Origin: Thermothelomyces thermophilus ATCC 42464 | Taxonomy: Eukaryota; Ascomycota; Sordariomycetes; Sordariales; Chaetomiaceae | Reading direction: 5' to 3' | Assembly: GCF_000226095.1 (NCBI RefSeq) | Contig: NC_016474.1 | Coordinates: forward strand, 4,650,001-4,714,000 | Length of the DNA: 64,000 nt | In this document: one piece after another, positions 43,601-57,632 of the stretch | Numbering within the stretch: the stretch's first letter is position 1 | Layout: each line of letters starts with the position of its first letter | The notes under the pieces: model-generated | What the model saw: the letters and a program-made list of their open reading frames with translations, nothing else | Database searches by the model: none | Told to the model about the DNA's origin: nothing | Made by a program: the position numbers and the translations under genes

Positions 43601-44849
43601 CCATAGACCTAGGGATAGGTCTTGCTAAATAGGATACGGTAGGAGAATATATACTACTAATTTTGATTCTCCTAGCCTTAAGGCAGTGGAGTTTTATAGT
43701 TATATAGAGGTAGGATAGATCGTAGATAACCGATACCTAAGGAATCGAAAGACCTAGACCTAATGTTCTATTCCTCTAGGAATAAATCGAATGGTACTAT
43801 AATGAAGTTTTCCGACTTAATATAGAACTACATAAATAGGATAGATACTTAACTTGACTCGCTTAGTAGAGCGATGAGATAAGGGACGAAATAAAGGAAC
43901 TCTAATATATCGTAGAAACTATTAAAGGAGGATAGCCTATAACATATAATAGGCCCGATAGCTATACTAAGTACCTTAATAACTAGTAACTTAGTAATGA
44001 CATATAGAACCTAAAATACTAGTTCATACGTATAAATCGTAGAAAAGACAAGCGTATATAGGGAAGCTACTAGAAGAAATACTCTTACTTTAGCATTAGA
44101 GTACCCATAGTTTACATATAGTAGGAAAGATTTAGGAAAGAATTCTAATACCTCCTAGACAACGCTATATAACTATACCCTTGACACAAGGCACATATAT
44201 AAGTGCCCTAGTTCTAGTATATAGTATATAAATGCCGATATTACTTCTATAACAAATTTGAAAATAATCACTAGCCGACCTAACAAGGAAATGAAGACAG
44301 AAGCCTCTACCCTATAGAATAGGTCTACAATATAGGAAACAGAGCAGCCGAATTGCTCTAGAAGATCGAAGCCCGCAATCTAGAAGGTATTACAATAGTT
44401 CCAAAACGAGCCTAGCCTGGGTACTATAGAACAGGACGAGATATATAGGACTTATACTGGAGTAACGACTACCTCTATTACGCGGACAAAAAGAAATCGC
44501 GAATTTAGGAGCTTTAGATGAAGCTATAGTATATACGACGAAAAATAGAATAGACTTAATAGTAGGAAGCTATAAGCACTTAATGGCTTACGGAAATGAG
44601 CACGATCGACGAAGCCGCTATTAGCCGAATAACCAAAGAGGTTAGCACTAACCTAGGAAACAGGTTAGGGCCCTTCGAGGGGCCTGGAAACCATTAACGC
44701 CTATGTAATGGCAAGTAGTAGCGTAGTATAGGAGGAACTAGTGTAAGAGACTACTATATTAAGACCTCCCGGCAGAAATATAGGAAATCGCCACAATCTT
44801 TAGACGACGGCGGCAAGACAAGCGACTATAGATAATAGCATAATAGAAA

Positions 44850-47800
44850 CAGCACGAAATGCTTATACTAGTAGATAGTAGAGCAAAGATAAACCTGATT
44901 TCGCCGATACTTATAAATTAGCTATAGATACCTTAGAGAATAAAGTAGAAGTATAGTATAGTCAAAGGGCTATTTCCGACATAATAGATATATAAGGAGA
45001 CTAAACTAATTAATATTACTATAGTAAGGAAGACTATAGTAATTATATTTAGTATTATAGATATAGGTAATAATGAAGATATAATATTAGGGTTACTATA
45101 ATATAAAGATTACGACCTAGACATTAGCTAGAAAAATAGTAGCTACCTATAACCCTAAATAGAGTTATATTTGACTAGCGAGATAGGGAGCATATAAGGA
45201 TCGCGAGTAGATAATACTCAAGGGAAGGCATATCCTACGGATCTACTATAAGAGATAGACAGTGGTAGACAGACTACTATAGACTCTAGAAGAGGCGGCA
45301 CAACGACATTAATATCATAATAGGAGGAACAAGCCAAACCGCCGATAGCTATTCTCTCCGTTAACGAATGTAGAGCACTATAATTAGAGTAATAGGTTAA
45401 GATAGGAGAAATCGCTAGTATCGCTATAGATAAAACCAAGTTTATATACTATTAGAAAACCGAGAGACGAGATAAGACTAGGGAAGTACCGAAAGAATAT
45501 AAAGGATACCTAGCATTTAAATCAAAGTATCTAGAAGGATTATTAGAACACGGCCTATAGGATTATGAGATTAAGCTTAAGGAAGGAGTATAACTAAAGT
45601 TCTTTAAGATTTACTATATAAGCTAGATATAGAATAAAGAACTTAAGTAATATTTAGAGGAGAACCTTCGAAGAGGACATATCTGCCTGTCAATATCGCT
45701 AGTAGGCTACCTAATCCTATTTATGCCTAAGAAAGATAGAAAGCTATAGTTATATGTCGACTATTAGTAACTTAACAAATAGACTATGAAAAACCGATAC
45801 CTATTACCGCTAATCTCACGGCTCTAAGATTAGTTAGTAGGAGCCTAATATTTTACACGTCTTAACTTGCCATCGGCCTATAACTATATATAGATCAAAG
45901 AAGGCGATAAGTAGAAAATGGCCTTTAGAATACCTTATAGCTACTACAAGTACCTTGTTATGCCATTCGGACTTATAAACGTATTAGTAACATTCTAAGC
46001 CCTAATTGATCAAGCTATCCGACCCTTTCTCGACAAATTTACGGTATATTATCTCGACGATATACTTATCTTCTCTAAGATAATAAACAAACACCAGAAG
46101 TACGTAAAAGTAGTGCTAGACATGCTATACATATACAAACTATTAATTAATAAGGAAAAGAGCAAATTCTACGTTAGGAAAACAGTGTTTTTAGGATACG
46201 AAATATCCCTAGGACAAATCTAGATAGAACCCTTAAAGGTTAAAGCTATTAAGGAGTAGCTATGACTAACGTTAATTACAGAAATACGAAGCTTTATCGG
46301 ATTTACAAACTTCTACTAAATATTTATTAGGAACTTTAGAGCAATCGTACGACCTTTATATAAACTTACAAGGAAGAATACTAAATTCTAATAGGAAGAA
46401 TGGTACAAGCAAGCATTTATATAGATCTACGACGCCATTACTAAAGATCTAATACTAGTACTATTAGACCTTAAGAAGCTATTCGAGGTAGAAACGGACG
46501 CTTTAGACTACGCCATTAGAGGATAGTTAGGATAACGAGACAAACAAGGAAAGCTATATCCTATAGCCTTCTTTTTAAAGAAGCTTGATAGACTATGTCT
46601 TAATTATCTAATCTATAATAAGGAACTACTTACGATTATCGAAGCTTTTAAGGAATAGCGACTGTACCTTAGCGGCACGATTAAACCGATATAAGTATAT
46701 ATAGATTATAAGAATTTACGATACTTTACGACGACGAAGGAGCTTAACGGACAATAAATACGATAGGCAGAATTCCTTATGGAATTTAACTTCGAGATCC
46801 GCTATAAGAAGCGCAAAGAGAACATACAAGCGAACATCTTAAGCTGACGAACAGATTATACGGAAGGACGAACGGAAACAATACTACCGTTATTTAAGGA
46901 ACGAATAGATAGAACGCTACATTATAAAATGTGGATACCTATAGAAGATGATCTACTTAACTCATTCCTAGAATATTATGTAATCTTTCGAGGAGAAAGA
47001 ATTAACGAGGCATAATATTAAGTAATACCTAGACTACTAGTACCTAATAGAGTAGAAGAAAGAGAGAGGAAACTCTAGTACCGAGGCAAAGTATATATCT
47101 ATAATGGGGATTAATAGTTACAAATGATTTAAGAACTCTATAAGTCGAAACTTAGAGGATATAAAGGAGTTACGAAGACTATTATACAAGTTAAGAAATA
47201 CTATGACTTTCTATAGTTAATAGTACGAGTTAAGGAAGTTATACGGAACTACGACATCTATAATCGAAGTAAAACGGCACGATATAAGCCGTATAGGCTA
47301 CTTTAGCCACTGCTAATAGCTGACAAACCATAGAGTTTAGTTATAATAGACTTTATTACGAAGCTACTAGAATCTAAGGACACGGCTATAGGAGTAATCT
47401 ACGATAGTATTCTTACTATAGTAGATCGCCTAACTAAATAGGCATACTTCTTTCCTTATAAGGAGTCCTAGATAGCTAAATAGCTAATAGACGTGATTTA
47501 TCGGTAAGTTATATTAGTATATGCTTAGCCATAAGAATGGATTACTAACAAAGACACCAAGTTCGTATCAAAGTTCTGGTAAGCGTTAATATAATGATTA
47601 GGCATTAATAGCAAGCTGTCAATAGCATATTACCCGTAGACTAACAGACAAATAGAGCGACTAAACCAAGTTATTAAGTAGTACCTCTACTCTTACGTTA
47701 ACTACTAGCAAGACAACTAGGTTATACTATTACTAATAGCACAACTTGCTTATAATATAACGCTAACGGAGACGACTAAAGTTATACCGTTCTTTGCAAA

Positions 47801-48380
47801 CTATAGATATAAAGCAGACCTTAGGCAAGGACTAAAGGTCATAGTGCTAAGAGCAGCGGTTAAAGTAAAACAAATATACATACTATACGAGAAGCTTAAA
47901 AAAGAACTCGAGTTTATTAAGACTAGAATAAAAAATCACTACGACAAATACAGGCTCGAAGGACCTTGCCTAGAGAGGGGAGACAAAGTCTACCTAATCG
48001 TATAAAACTTACAAACCAAACGACCAAGCATAAAGCTAGACTTTAAGAAGGTCAGACCCTTTATTATTAAAGAACGAATTTCGATATCTAACCACCGACT
48101 ATCGTTACCGTTACCTATATAACTATAGACAGATGTTTTTTATATTTCGCTTCTCGAACTAGTACCGAAAAACGCTAAGGTTACTATATATATCGAAGTA
48201 AAAGACAAGGAAGAAGAATAGGACGTTAAAGAAATTCTAGATTTACGTATTATTAATAAGGAACTATAGTATCTAGTTAAATAGCTTGATTTTAGACTAG
48301 AGGATAACTTATAGAAATTAGTTAAGAACTTAAACTACCTTAAGAAACTAGAATAGTTCTACCGGTAGAACCTGGATCGA
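44850..48380 (+). other. Gypsy A pol remnant with chromodomain-like end
   Basis: Contains a reverse transcriptase catalytic box YLDDILIFS at about 46048-46075, RNase H-like and integrase-like parts in Gypsy order, and a segment corresponding to the chromodomain of element B. Broken by many changes. Confidence 0.8.
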
Positions 48381-48382
48381 CT

Positions 48383-49040
48383 GTAGGCACTAGCTTGAAT
48401 AAAACGGCTAAGTCGGCCTCCGACAAATCTAGGCCTAAAGAAGACTAGTCAAACGAGACGTTAGTACCCTAGGACTATATATCACTAATAACGTATACCT
48501 CGGAATCCTATACCCTCTGTTCTTCTGCTTCTATTTCCTCTAGAGACTATATACCTCGACGAAATAGCTTAGAACCCCGCTCCTTTAAGAAACGTTTCTA
48601 GCGATAAAGACGAGCTAATCGGCCGATAGCCGTCTAAAGTTAAGTCTAAAGAACGAAAAGGGCCTCTTTAGCATCGGCCTCTTTTTGTTCTATACGTTTT
48701 TATTTAGATATAATCTTTGTTACTATAAAAGGTTAGCTACAAACATTAAGGCAACAAACCAGGTTACAAATAAGCAGACGTTACATTAGAACCATTATAA
48801 GAATAACCCTAATGTATATACTCGCTATAACGAGAAGAGCCTAACGCTATATGACAAGCTAAGTTCCGCTTAAAACACTACAAACACGGTATAACGTCTA
48901 TACCAGAAGAATTAATAAAAGAAGCAAGCGCGATATACTATTAGGATTTCGAAGATCGGCGTTTAGAGATATAATCTACTATCTTATTAGCCACTAGTAA
49001 TATAGAAAAAGGGAAAAATTATAAGGTATATATAGAAAAG
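48383..49040. other. Gypsy A 3' module unlike element B
   Basis: About 0.65 kb between the chromodomain-like end and the 3' LTR-proximal block that has no visible similarity to the same position in element B. Open stretches are too damaged for me to assign strand or function. Confidence 0.5.
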
Positions 49041-49108
49041 AATGTTAGCGCTATTTGAAATGACCTAAAGAGGGCTTTTAGGTCGAAAGCCTTAGAGGGA
49101 GGGCATTG

Positions 49109-49536
49109 TATTACAGAAATATATATATAGATGCCGCCTAAGCTACTAATATAAATAGGCTAATCAAGCCAAAGGAATAACAGACTAATTAGGATAGGAT
49201 TACACTTAGCAAGAAATAATCCCAGTAGAGGATCACTAGCTTATAACATGAGCCAGGTAAGCTAGTATAGAGGATCACCACGACTGCTAGTGATCCTAGG
49301 ATTATATATACATATAGATAGTCACTTGTTATGGTGGACTCTGAGAGTTTACCAGTGATAGTAACCTACAATTATAGTACTTATACCAAGTATTGCTGAT
49401 TACTGTGAGAGACAACTCTAGTGTTATTGTAAACCCTTTGGCTTTACCGAATCCCTTAGACGACCTGCCTACTTGTCCCGCTTAATCTACCTTTGTCTGA
49501 ACCCTTTTAGAAGAAGTCTAAGTTGGGTTTGTTACA
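49109..49536 (+). repeat. Gypsy A right LTR
   Basis: Same length as the left copy with no insertions or deletions between them in my alignment. A polypurine stretch (GAGGGAGGG) lies just upstream, and CCTAG follows. Confidence 0.95.
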
Positions 49537-49541
49537 CCTAG

Positions 49542-50472
49542 ACGTGAGTGTTACCTACTATAAGAGAGGACACCGAGGATCTTTAGTACTTAAGAGCTAG
49601 TTACCTTAGACTAGAAGCGTTAAAAGCGCTTATTAATAACGTTAGAAACGTCTATATTAAGGGGATAGCATGTATTAAGTACGAGAGCTACGCTTATACT
49701 TATATAAGTAAGGTTATCTCTAGGAAAATACTACCTAAATAGAAGTTAGTATACCTATTCTAGCAAGTAGCCTAGGATTTGTTTGACTATCCTAAAGCAA
49801 TTAATAGATTGTAATAGCTATTTGTGATTGTTAATAAGTATAGTAGGAAGCTCTTCCCTTTCTTCTTAATAACGAAGTTACTAGACTAGATCATAGGAGT
49901 TATCTAGAACTTCGAGAGCTAGGTAAGATGCTAATATAGGCTCGCTATCTATAAGATTAAACAGAATAACGATACTATAATAATTAGTTTAGTAGGGTAT
50001 GTACCGACATGCTACTAGACTTAGGCTATAGAAAGTAGTATTGATCCTGAACTCTTACCTTCGTATACCTACAAGCCTAACAGACTGGTAAAGCGAGTAG
50101 GGCAAGAACTAATCTTATACTTAATCAAGATGCTAGACGGCGCGAATCTACCTACGAAGCTCTGGTCAGAAAGTGTACAAGCGGCGGCATACTTACACGT
50201 AATAAGCCCAAGCTATACTTACTCGTTTAGAACTCCTAATAAGGTACTCTATAGCTAGTTTAAACAGTATTTTTGCTAGTACGAACCTAGCTTGATAATT
50301 ACGTTAACTAGCAACTTATACCTAGACTAGAGTAGCATCTTTATATATAGATGCTAGGTATATATCCTCTATAAGAATAGGGAAGCTAAGTAGCGTATAA
50401 AGAACTTTAAGGTACTACTACGTAGGCTGATATGGTATCTTGTAGGATATCACGTATCTAATATCTATCGCG
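49542..50472 (+). mobile_element. Copia internal part 2 (integrase region)
   Basis: Between the two guests. Contains recognisable Copia integrase C-terminal text such as MLDGANLPTKLWSESVQ at about 50130-50180. Broken. The target site of guest B lies at its right end. Confidence 0.75.
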
Positions 50473-50477
50473 TTTAG

Positions 50478-50924
50478 TGTCACGAATAAGCACATAGGCG
50501 GCCTGGCAGGCTGCAGCCAGGACGCGGGACATTCCGACAGCCAATCACTCGATGGACCAATCAGAAGATTATCACCGCCAAGACTAAGGTCTTCACTGGT
50601 GATAATAACATGTCACCGTCGACAACGCAGAATCACGAAGTGAAAGGAGAAGTGGTACTGGTAATAACTATTGGAGAAGGACAGACAATTGTATATATAT
50701 AGCTAGCCAGTCACTCGTTATAGTAGACTCTGGGAGTTCGCCAGTAGTAACAATTATAATCACAGTACTTATACTAAGCATTGCTAATTACTATAAGAGA
50801 CAACTCTAGTGTTGTTATAAACCCTTTGGCTTTACCAAATCCCTTAGACGACCCGCCTACTTGTCACGCTCAGCTCGCCTCCGTCTGGACCCTTTCAGAA
50901 GAAGTCTAAGTTAGGTTCGTTACA
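50478..50924 (+). repeat. Gypsy B left LTR
   Basis: 447 bp, begins TGTCACGAAT, ends TTACA. Its right half (from about 50708) matches the right half of the element A LTR; the left half does not. Confidence 0.95.
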
Positions 50925-50949
50925 CGTTATTACCACTCCCTTTGTTCTG

Positions 50950-52110
50950 TCATGGTTCAGAACAGAGGTAACTTCGACCTCGACATCGATATGGCTACTA
51001 ACGTCACGGCCGAATAGCTGCTCGCTTAGCTTGGTCAACTCTAGCAGTAGATCTAGGAGTTGGACTAGAGAGACAAGGCTGCTTAAGCTCGAATCAAGGA
51101 ACTCGAGAACCGCGAAAAGTACTCGTAGAAGTTGGTCAACGAGGCCTACGCCAAAATCGAGGCACTCGAGGGCGCTAAAGCAAAGCGTATCAAGATCGAA
51201 CTACCTAGCAAATACGGAGGAACCAAGGAGGATCTTGTAGGATTCCTGACAAACCTCCGATCCTACTTCTGGCTTAATGACGATAAGTTTCTAGATAATA
51301 AAGCTAAAGTCCTCTATATAGCTACAAGACTAGAGGGCAAGGCACTTAGATAGTTTAAGCCTACGTAGAACGACTATCTTACGGAGGAAGACGAAGACGA
51401 TTGAGACGTATTTATATAGGCAGTCTTCTAATCTTACGACCGTTTCGAAGAAGAGCTTTGGAAGGTTTTTAGCGATAAAGACGAGAAGATTCATATGTAA
51501 GAAAGACTTGCTAATCTCCGATAGACCAAGTTAGTAGCCTCCTACGCCGTATAGTTTAGATAGGACATGCTCAAGTCTTAGCTTAATAATAAGGCATTAA
51601 TGTAATTGTTCTATAATGGCCTAAAGGAAAAGGTCAAGGATAAGCTATACAAGTACGATCGGCCTAAGACTCTAGATAAATATATCGTATAGGCTATTAG
51701 GATCGATGATCGACTCTACGTATAAGAGTAGCAGAAACGAGGTCAAATAAACGGAACTATAGTTAAGGCTAATAACAAGAAAAAGCGAGCGTACGTCAGT
51801 ACCTCGTACGGGACGTACCCCGGAGCTATAGATATAGACGCAGCATAGAAGCAAGACCAGAAGAAGACAACCAAAGACAAGTCTAATGTTACCTACTATA
51901 ACTACGGAAAGAAAGGGCACTACAAGCGAGAATGCCAGAGCCCGAAGAAAGAATAGAAACCAGCCCCTAGAAAGGAAATTACGGCTATCGATGAAACTAC
52001 TAAGGACGTTATCGAAGTAGCGGCTACAAGCTACAAAGATAAGGGCAGTGACACGGACAGTCTCGGACACGACGGCAACGGTAAAGACGAACAAGCACCG
52101 TACTCCGAAC
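50950..52110 (+). other. Gypsy B gag remnant
   Basis: Gag-like capsid region (IKIELPSKYGGTKEDL at about 51190-51240) followed by a zinc-knuckle-type region at about 51890-51945 rich in Lys and Gly. Broken. Confidence 0.8.
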
Positions 52111-53369
52111 TAGTCACTATAGACCTAGAGATAGGTCTTACCGGATAGGACATGGCAGGAGAATATACACCGCCAGCTTCGATTCTCCCGGCCTTAGGAC
52201 AGTGGGGTTTCATGGTCATGTAGAGGCGGGATAGATCGTAGACAACCGATACCTAAGGAATCGAAAGACCTAGACCTAATGTTCTATTCCTCTAAGAACA
52301 AATCGAATAGTACTATAATGAAGTTTTCCGGCTTAATACGGAACTACGTAAACGGGATAAACGCTTGATTCGACTTACCTAGCAGAGCGATAGAATGAGG
52401 GACAAGATAAGGGAACTCCGACGTATCGTAGAAGCCATCAAAGGAGAACAGCCTATGACATATGATAGGCCTAATAGCTACGCCAAGTACCTTGACGATT
52501 AGCAACTTAGTAACGACGTGCGGAACCTAGAATACTAGTTCATGTAAGCGAACCGCGGGAAAGACAAGCGTACGTAGGAAAGCTACTAGAAGAAGCACTC
52601 TTATCTCAGCATTAGAGTACCTACGGCCTATGTACAGTGGGAAGGATTCGGAAAAGAATTCCAATACCTTCTAGGCGACGCTATACGACTATACTCTCGA
52701 CACGAGGCATATATGTAAGTGCCCTGGTTCTAGTGTATAGCATACGAATGCCGATATCACTTCCGCGACAAATTCGAAAACAATTACTAGCCGACCCGAC
52801 AGGAAAATAGGGACGGAGGCTTATACCCTGTGGAATGGGTCTACAATGTAGGAAATAGAGCAGCCAAATTGCTCTAGGAAATCGAAGCCTAAGACCTAGA
52901 AAGCATTACGGTAGTTCTAAAACAAGCCTAGCCTAGGCACTATAGAATCGGACGAGATATATAGGACTCGTGCTAGAGTAACAATTGCCTCTATTACGCG
53001 GACGAAAAGAAATTACAAATTCAGGAGCTTCAGATGAAGCTATAGCACGTACGACGGAAAGTAGAACGGACCTAATGGTAGGAAGCCGTAAGCACCTAAT
53101 GGCTCACGGAAATGAGCACGATCGACAAAGCCGCTATCAGCCGAATAACCGGAGAGGTTAGCACTGACCTGGGAAACGGGTCAGGGCCCTTCGAGGGGCC
53201 CGGAAACCATTAACGCCTACGCAGCAGCGAGTGGTAGCATAGTATAGGAGGGACTGGTGCAAGAGACCACTATACCGAGACCTCCCGGTAGAAACATAGG
53301 AAATCGCCGCAATCTTTGGACGACGGCGGCAAGACAAGCGACTGTGGATAATAGCACAGTGGAAACAGC

Positions 53370-53640
53370 ACGAAATGCTCGTACTAGTGGACAGTGGAGC
53401 AGAGATAAACCTGATTTCGCTAACACTTGTAAATCAGCTACAGATACCCTAGAGAATAAAGCGGAAGCATAGCATAGTCAAAGGGCCATTTCCGATGTAA
53501 TAGGTATATAGAGAGACCGAACCAATTAATATCACTATAGCAGGGAAGACTATAATAGTTATATTTAGTATCGTAGATATGGGCAACGACAAAGATATGA
53601 TATTAGGGTTACCATAGTATGAAGATTACAACCCGGACAT
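53370..53640 (+). other. Gypsy B retroviral-type aspartic protease remnant
   Basis: Catalytic text LVLVDSGAEINLIS at about 53375-53420, the DSG active-site triad of retropepsins. Broken region. Confidence 0.8.
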
Positions 53641-54099
53641 TAGCTAGAAGAATGGTAGCCACCTACGACCCCGAATAGAGTCATATTCGACTAGCGAGAT
53701 AGGGAGCACACAAGGATCGCGAGCGGACGATACTTAGAGAAAGGCATGTCCTACAGATCCACCACAAGAGACGGATAGTGGTAGGCAGACCACTACGGAC
53801 TCTGGAAGAGGCGGCATAACGACATCGATATCGCGATAGGAGGAACGAGCTGAACCGCCGATAGCTGTTCTCTCCGTTGACGAATGCGGAGCACTGTAAT
53901 TGGAGTAGTAGGCTGAGACAGGAGAAATCGCTAGTATCGCTATAGACGGGACCAAGTTTGTATACTATTAGAAAACTAAGAGGTAAAACAAGACTAGGGA
54001 AGTACCGAAAGAATACGAAGGACACCTAGCATTCGAACCGAAGTATCTAGAAGGATTACTAGAATACGGCCTATAGGATCACGAGATCAAGCTCAAGGA

Positions 54100-55360
54100 A
54101 GGAGTATAATTAAAGTTCTTTAAGATTTATTATACGAGCTAGATATAGAACGAAGAACTTAAGCGATATTTAAAGGAGAACCTTTGAAGAGGATATATCC
54201 GCCCGTTGACATCGCTAGTAGGTTACCTAATCCTGTTTATGCCCAAGAAAGACGGAAAGCTATGGTTATACGTCGACTATCGGTAACTTAACAAACAGAC
54301 CGTGAAAAATCGATACCCGTTACTGCTGATCTCACGGCTCCGAGATTAGTTAGCAGGAGCCTAATATTTTACGCGTCTTGACTTGCTATCGGCCTATAAC
54401 TATATATAGATCAAAGAAGGCGACGAGTGGAAAACGGCCTTTAGGACACCCTATAGCCACTATAAGTACCTCGTCATGCCATTTAGACTTATAAACGTGC
54501 CGGCAACGTTCTAAGCCCTGATTAATCAAGCTATCCGACCCTTTCTCGACAAATTTGCGGTATGTTATCTCGACGACATACTTATCTTCTCTAAGACGAT
54601 AGACGAACACCGGAAGTACGTGAAAGCAGTGTTAGACGCGCTACATACGTACAAACTATTAGTTAACAAGGAAAAGAGCGAATTCCACGTTAGGAAAACG
54701 GTGTTTCTGGGATACGAAATATCCCCTAGATAAATCCGGATGGAACCTTTAAAGGTTAAAGCCATTAAGAATTGGCTATAACCGACGTCAGTCACGGAAG
54801 TACGAAGTTTTATCGGATTTGCGAACTTCTACCGGATGTTTATTAGGAACTTTGGAGCGATCGCACGACCTTTGTACGAACTTACTAAAAAGAACGCTAA
54901 ATTCCAATGGGAAGAGCAACACGAGCAAGCATTTATATAGATCCGTGACGCTATTACTAAAGACCTAGTACTAGTGCTACTAGACCCCAAGAAGCCATTC
55001 GAGGTGGAAACGGACGCTTCAGACTATGCTATCGGAGGACAATTAGGACAACGAGACGAACAAGAGAAGCTACATCCTGTAGCCTTCTTTTCTAAGAAGC
55101 TCGATAGACTACGTCTTAATTATCTAATTTATAACAAGGAACTACTTGCGATTGTCGAAGCTTTCAAGGAATGGCAACTATACCTCAGTGGTACGATTAA
55201 ACCGGTATAAGTGTATACGGATCATAAGAATTTACGATACTTTACGACGACAAAGGAACTCAACGGACAACAAATACGATAGGCAGAATTCCTCGCAGAA
55301 TTCAACTTTAAGATCCGCTACAAGAAGGGCAAAGAAAACGTACAAGCAGACATTTTAAGC
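54100..55360 (+). other. Gypsy B reverse transcriptase and RNase H remnant
   Basis: RT catalytic box YLDDILIFS at about 54566-54593, and RNase H start VETDASDYAIGGQLG at about 55003-55050. Typical Ty3/Gypsy spacing. Broken. Confidence 0.88.
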
Positions 55361-55619
55361 TAACGAACGGATTACACGAAAGGACAAACGGGAACAATAC
55401 CACCGTTGTTCAAGGAACGAACAGACAGGACGTTACACCACGAAACGTAGACACCTGTAGAAGATAATCCACTTGACTCGTTCCTAGAATGCTACGCAAT
55501 CTTTCGAGAGAAAAGGATCAACGAGGTATAGTATCAAGCAACACCCGGACCAGTAGTACCTGACGGAGTAGAAGAAAAAGATAGGAAACTCTGGTACCGA
55601 GGCAAAGTATATATCCACG

Positions 55620-56640
55620 ACCAGGATCAATAGCTACGGATGATTCGAGAACTCTACGAGTCGAAACTCGGAGGACATAAAGGAGTCACGAAGACTGTCG
55701 CACAAGTCAGGAAACATTACGACTTTCCACAGTTAACGGCACGAGTTAAGGAAGTCGTACGGGACTGCGACATCTGCAACCGAAGCAAAACGGCACGATA
55801 CAAGCCGTATAGGCTACTTTAGCCACTACCAATAGCTGACAAACCATAGAGTTTAGTTACGATAGACTTTATTACGAAGCTGCCAGAATCAAAGGACATG
55901 GCTATAGGAGTGACCTACGATAGTATTCTTACTATAGTAGATTGCCTAACTAAGTAGGTATACTTCTTTCTATACAAGGAGTCTTAGACAGCGGAATAGT
56001 TGGCAGACGTGATCTATCGGCAAGTTATATCAGTATATGCTTAGCCGTAAGAATAGATTACCGACAGAGATACGAAGTTCGTATCGAAGTTCTAGCAAGC
56101 GTTAATATAACGATTAGGCGTTAATAGTAAGCTATTAACGGCATATTACCTACAGACTGACGGATAAACGGAGCGACTAAACTAAGTTATTAAGCAGTAC
56201 CTCCGCTCTTACGTCAACTACTAGCAAGACGACTAGGTCATGCTGTTGCTAATAATATAACTCGCTTATAATACGACGCTAACGGAAACGACCAAAGTCA
56301 CACCGTTCTTCGCGAACTACGGATACGAAGCAGACCTTAGGCAAGGACTAGAGGTCATAGTGCCAAGAGTAGTAGCTAAAGTAGAACAGATGTATATACT
56401 ATATGAGAAGCTCAAGAAGGAACTCGAGTTTGTCAAAACTAGAATAAAGAACTACTACGACAAACATAGGCTCGAGGGACCTTGCCTAGAGAGGGGAGAT
56501 AAAGTCTACCTGATTGTACGGAACTTACGAACCAAACGACTAAACGTAAAGCTAGACTTTAAGAAGGTCGGACCCTTTGTTATCAAAGAACGAATTTCGA
56601 CATCTAACTACTAACTATCATTACCGTCATCTATACGACT
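55620..56640 (+). other. Gypsy B integrase remnant
   Basis: HHCC zinc-binding part at about 55640-55800 (GGHKGVTKTVAQVRKH then DCDICNRSK), then a catalytic core and a C-terminal segment. Broken. Confidence 0.87.
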
Positions 56641-56689
56641 ACGGACAGATGTTTTTTATATTTCGCTTCTCGAACTAGCACCGAAAAAC

Positions 56690-56898
56690 GCCAAGGTTGC
56701 CACATACATCGAAGCAGAAGACAAGGAAGAAGAATAGGACGTTGAAGAAATTCTAGATTTACGCATCATCAATAGAGAACTATAGTACCTGGTCAAATGG
56801 CTTGATTTTGGACTAGAAGACAACTCATAGGAACTAGTTAAGAACCTAAATTGCCCTAAGAAACTGGAACAGTTCCACCGGCAGAATCCGGATCGACT
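56690..56898 (+). other. Gypsy B chromodomain
   Basis: Text QYLVKWLDFGLEDN at about 56783-56825 is a chromodomain signature; chromoviruses use it to target heterochromatin (family knowledge). Marks the end of pol and of similarity to element A. Confidence 0.8.
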
Positions 56899-57510
56899 AA
56901 AGGAAAACCTAGGACAGAATTAAAGATAACGCCCCAGTCGACAGCATCGGCGGCATCATTAATCTCTGACGAAGGCATAGCAGGCGCCTCTTGCCGCTTT
57001 TGCCACTTAATCGCCTCTAACTCGTCCAAGGTCGATAGACCACGCGCCACTATATCGGCACCTTTCTCTACCAAAAACTCCTTCTGCTGACGAAGACGCT
57101 AGAGCCATATAAGCTTTTCGGACAACTCGTGCTAGGCTTCTTCTAGACGGCATTAGGATTTATCTAGCTTAAGTTTGGCACGACGTTCAGCATCCTTGAT
57201 ACGACGCTACTCCTAGAGAATGCGATCTACTAGAACGAACATTAGGAATCACACTCAAAAAAAAAAAAAAAAAAAAAGGGGAAGGAGACAAGCTTATAGG
57301 AAGAAAGTAGGATGCTAGAGCCATCGTAAGAACGACCTCGACGAACATAGGCCTTATAACGCTTTATACGTACGATCATTTTACAGACAAGACCTTGAGA
57401 CGCGCACCAAGAGCAAGGCATAACGACAAAACCGTTCTTAGCGATGTTCTAAGCAAGGGAAGCACGGTAACGTACGGAATACGACTTCCGTTTCTCTACC
57501 GGCATTTTGT
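56850..57510 (-). other. Antisense coding-like segment in Gypsy B 3' region
   Basis: On the minus strand the segment starts near 57508 and reads MPCSWCASQGLVCKM at about 57380-57425, then VRRGRS, and further on ARGLSTLDELEAIKW at about 57000-57045. This resembles a Cys-rich protein type that I associate with fungal repeats and for which I know no function. It is broken. An A-run (T on the coding strand) at 57257-57277 lies inside it. Confidence 0.55.
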
Positions 57511-57632
57511 TAGCATGGCGACCACGACGTAGAAATAGGAAAAATACAGTATTTATAAGCGAAGGGTTATTAGTGCTATTTAAAACGGCCTAAGAGGGCT
57601 TTCGGGTCGAAAGCCTTAAAGGAGGGGCATCG

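Larger units (their letters stand above)
41981..49536 (+). mobile_element. Nested chromodomain Ty3/Gypsy element A, broken
   Basis: 7556 bp with two 428-bp LTRs (41981-42408, 49109-49536) and target duplication CCTAG at 41976-41980 and 49537-49541. Internal order: gag (about 42430-43600), protease, reverse transcriptase, RNase H and integrase (about 44850-48100) and a chromodomain-like segment (about 48200-48380), as in chromoviruses. Clearly related to element B over gag and pol. Broken many times; LTRs differ at about 54 of 428 positions, all transitions in my hand alignment. It is the most heavily mutated of the three elements. Confidence 0.93.
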
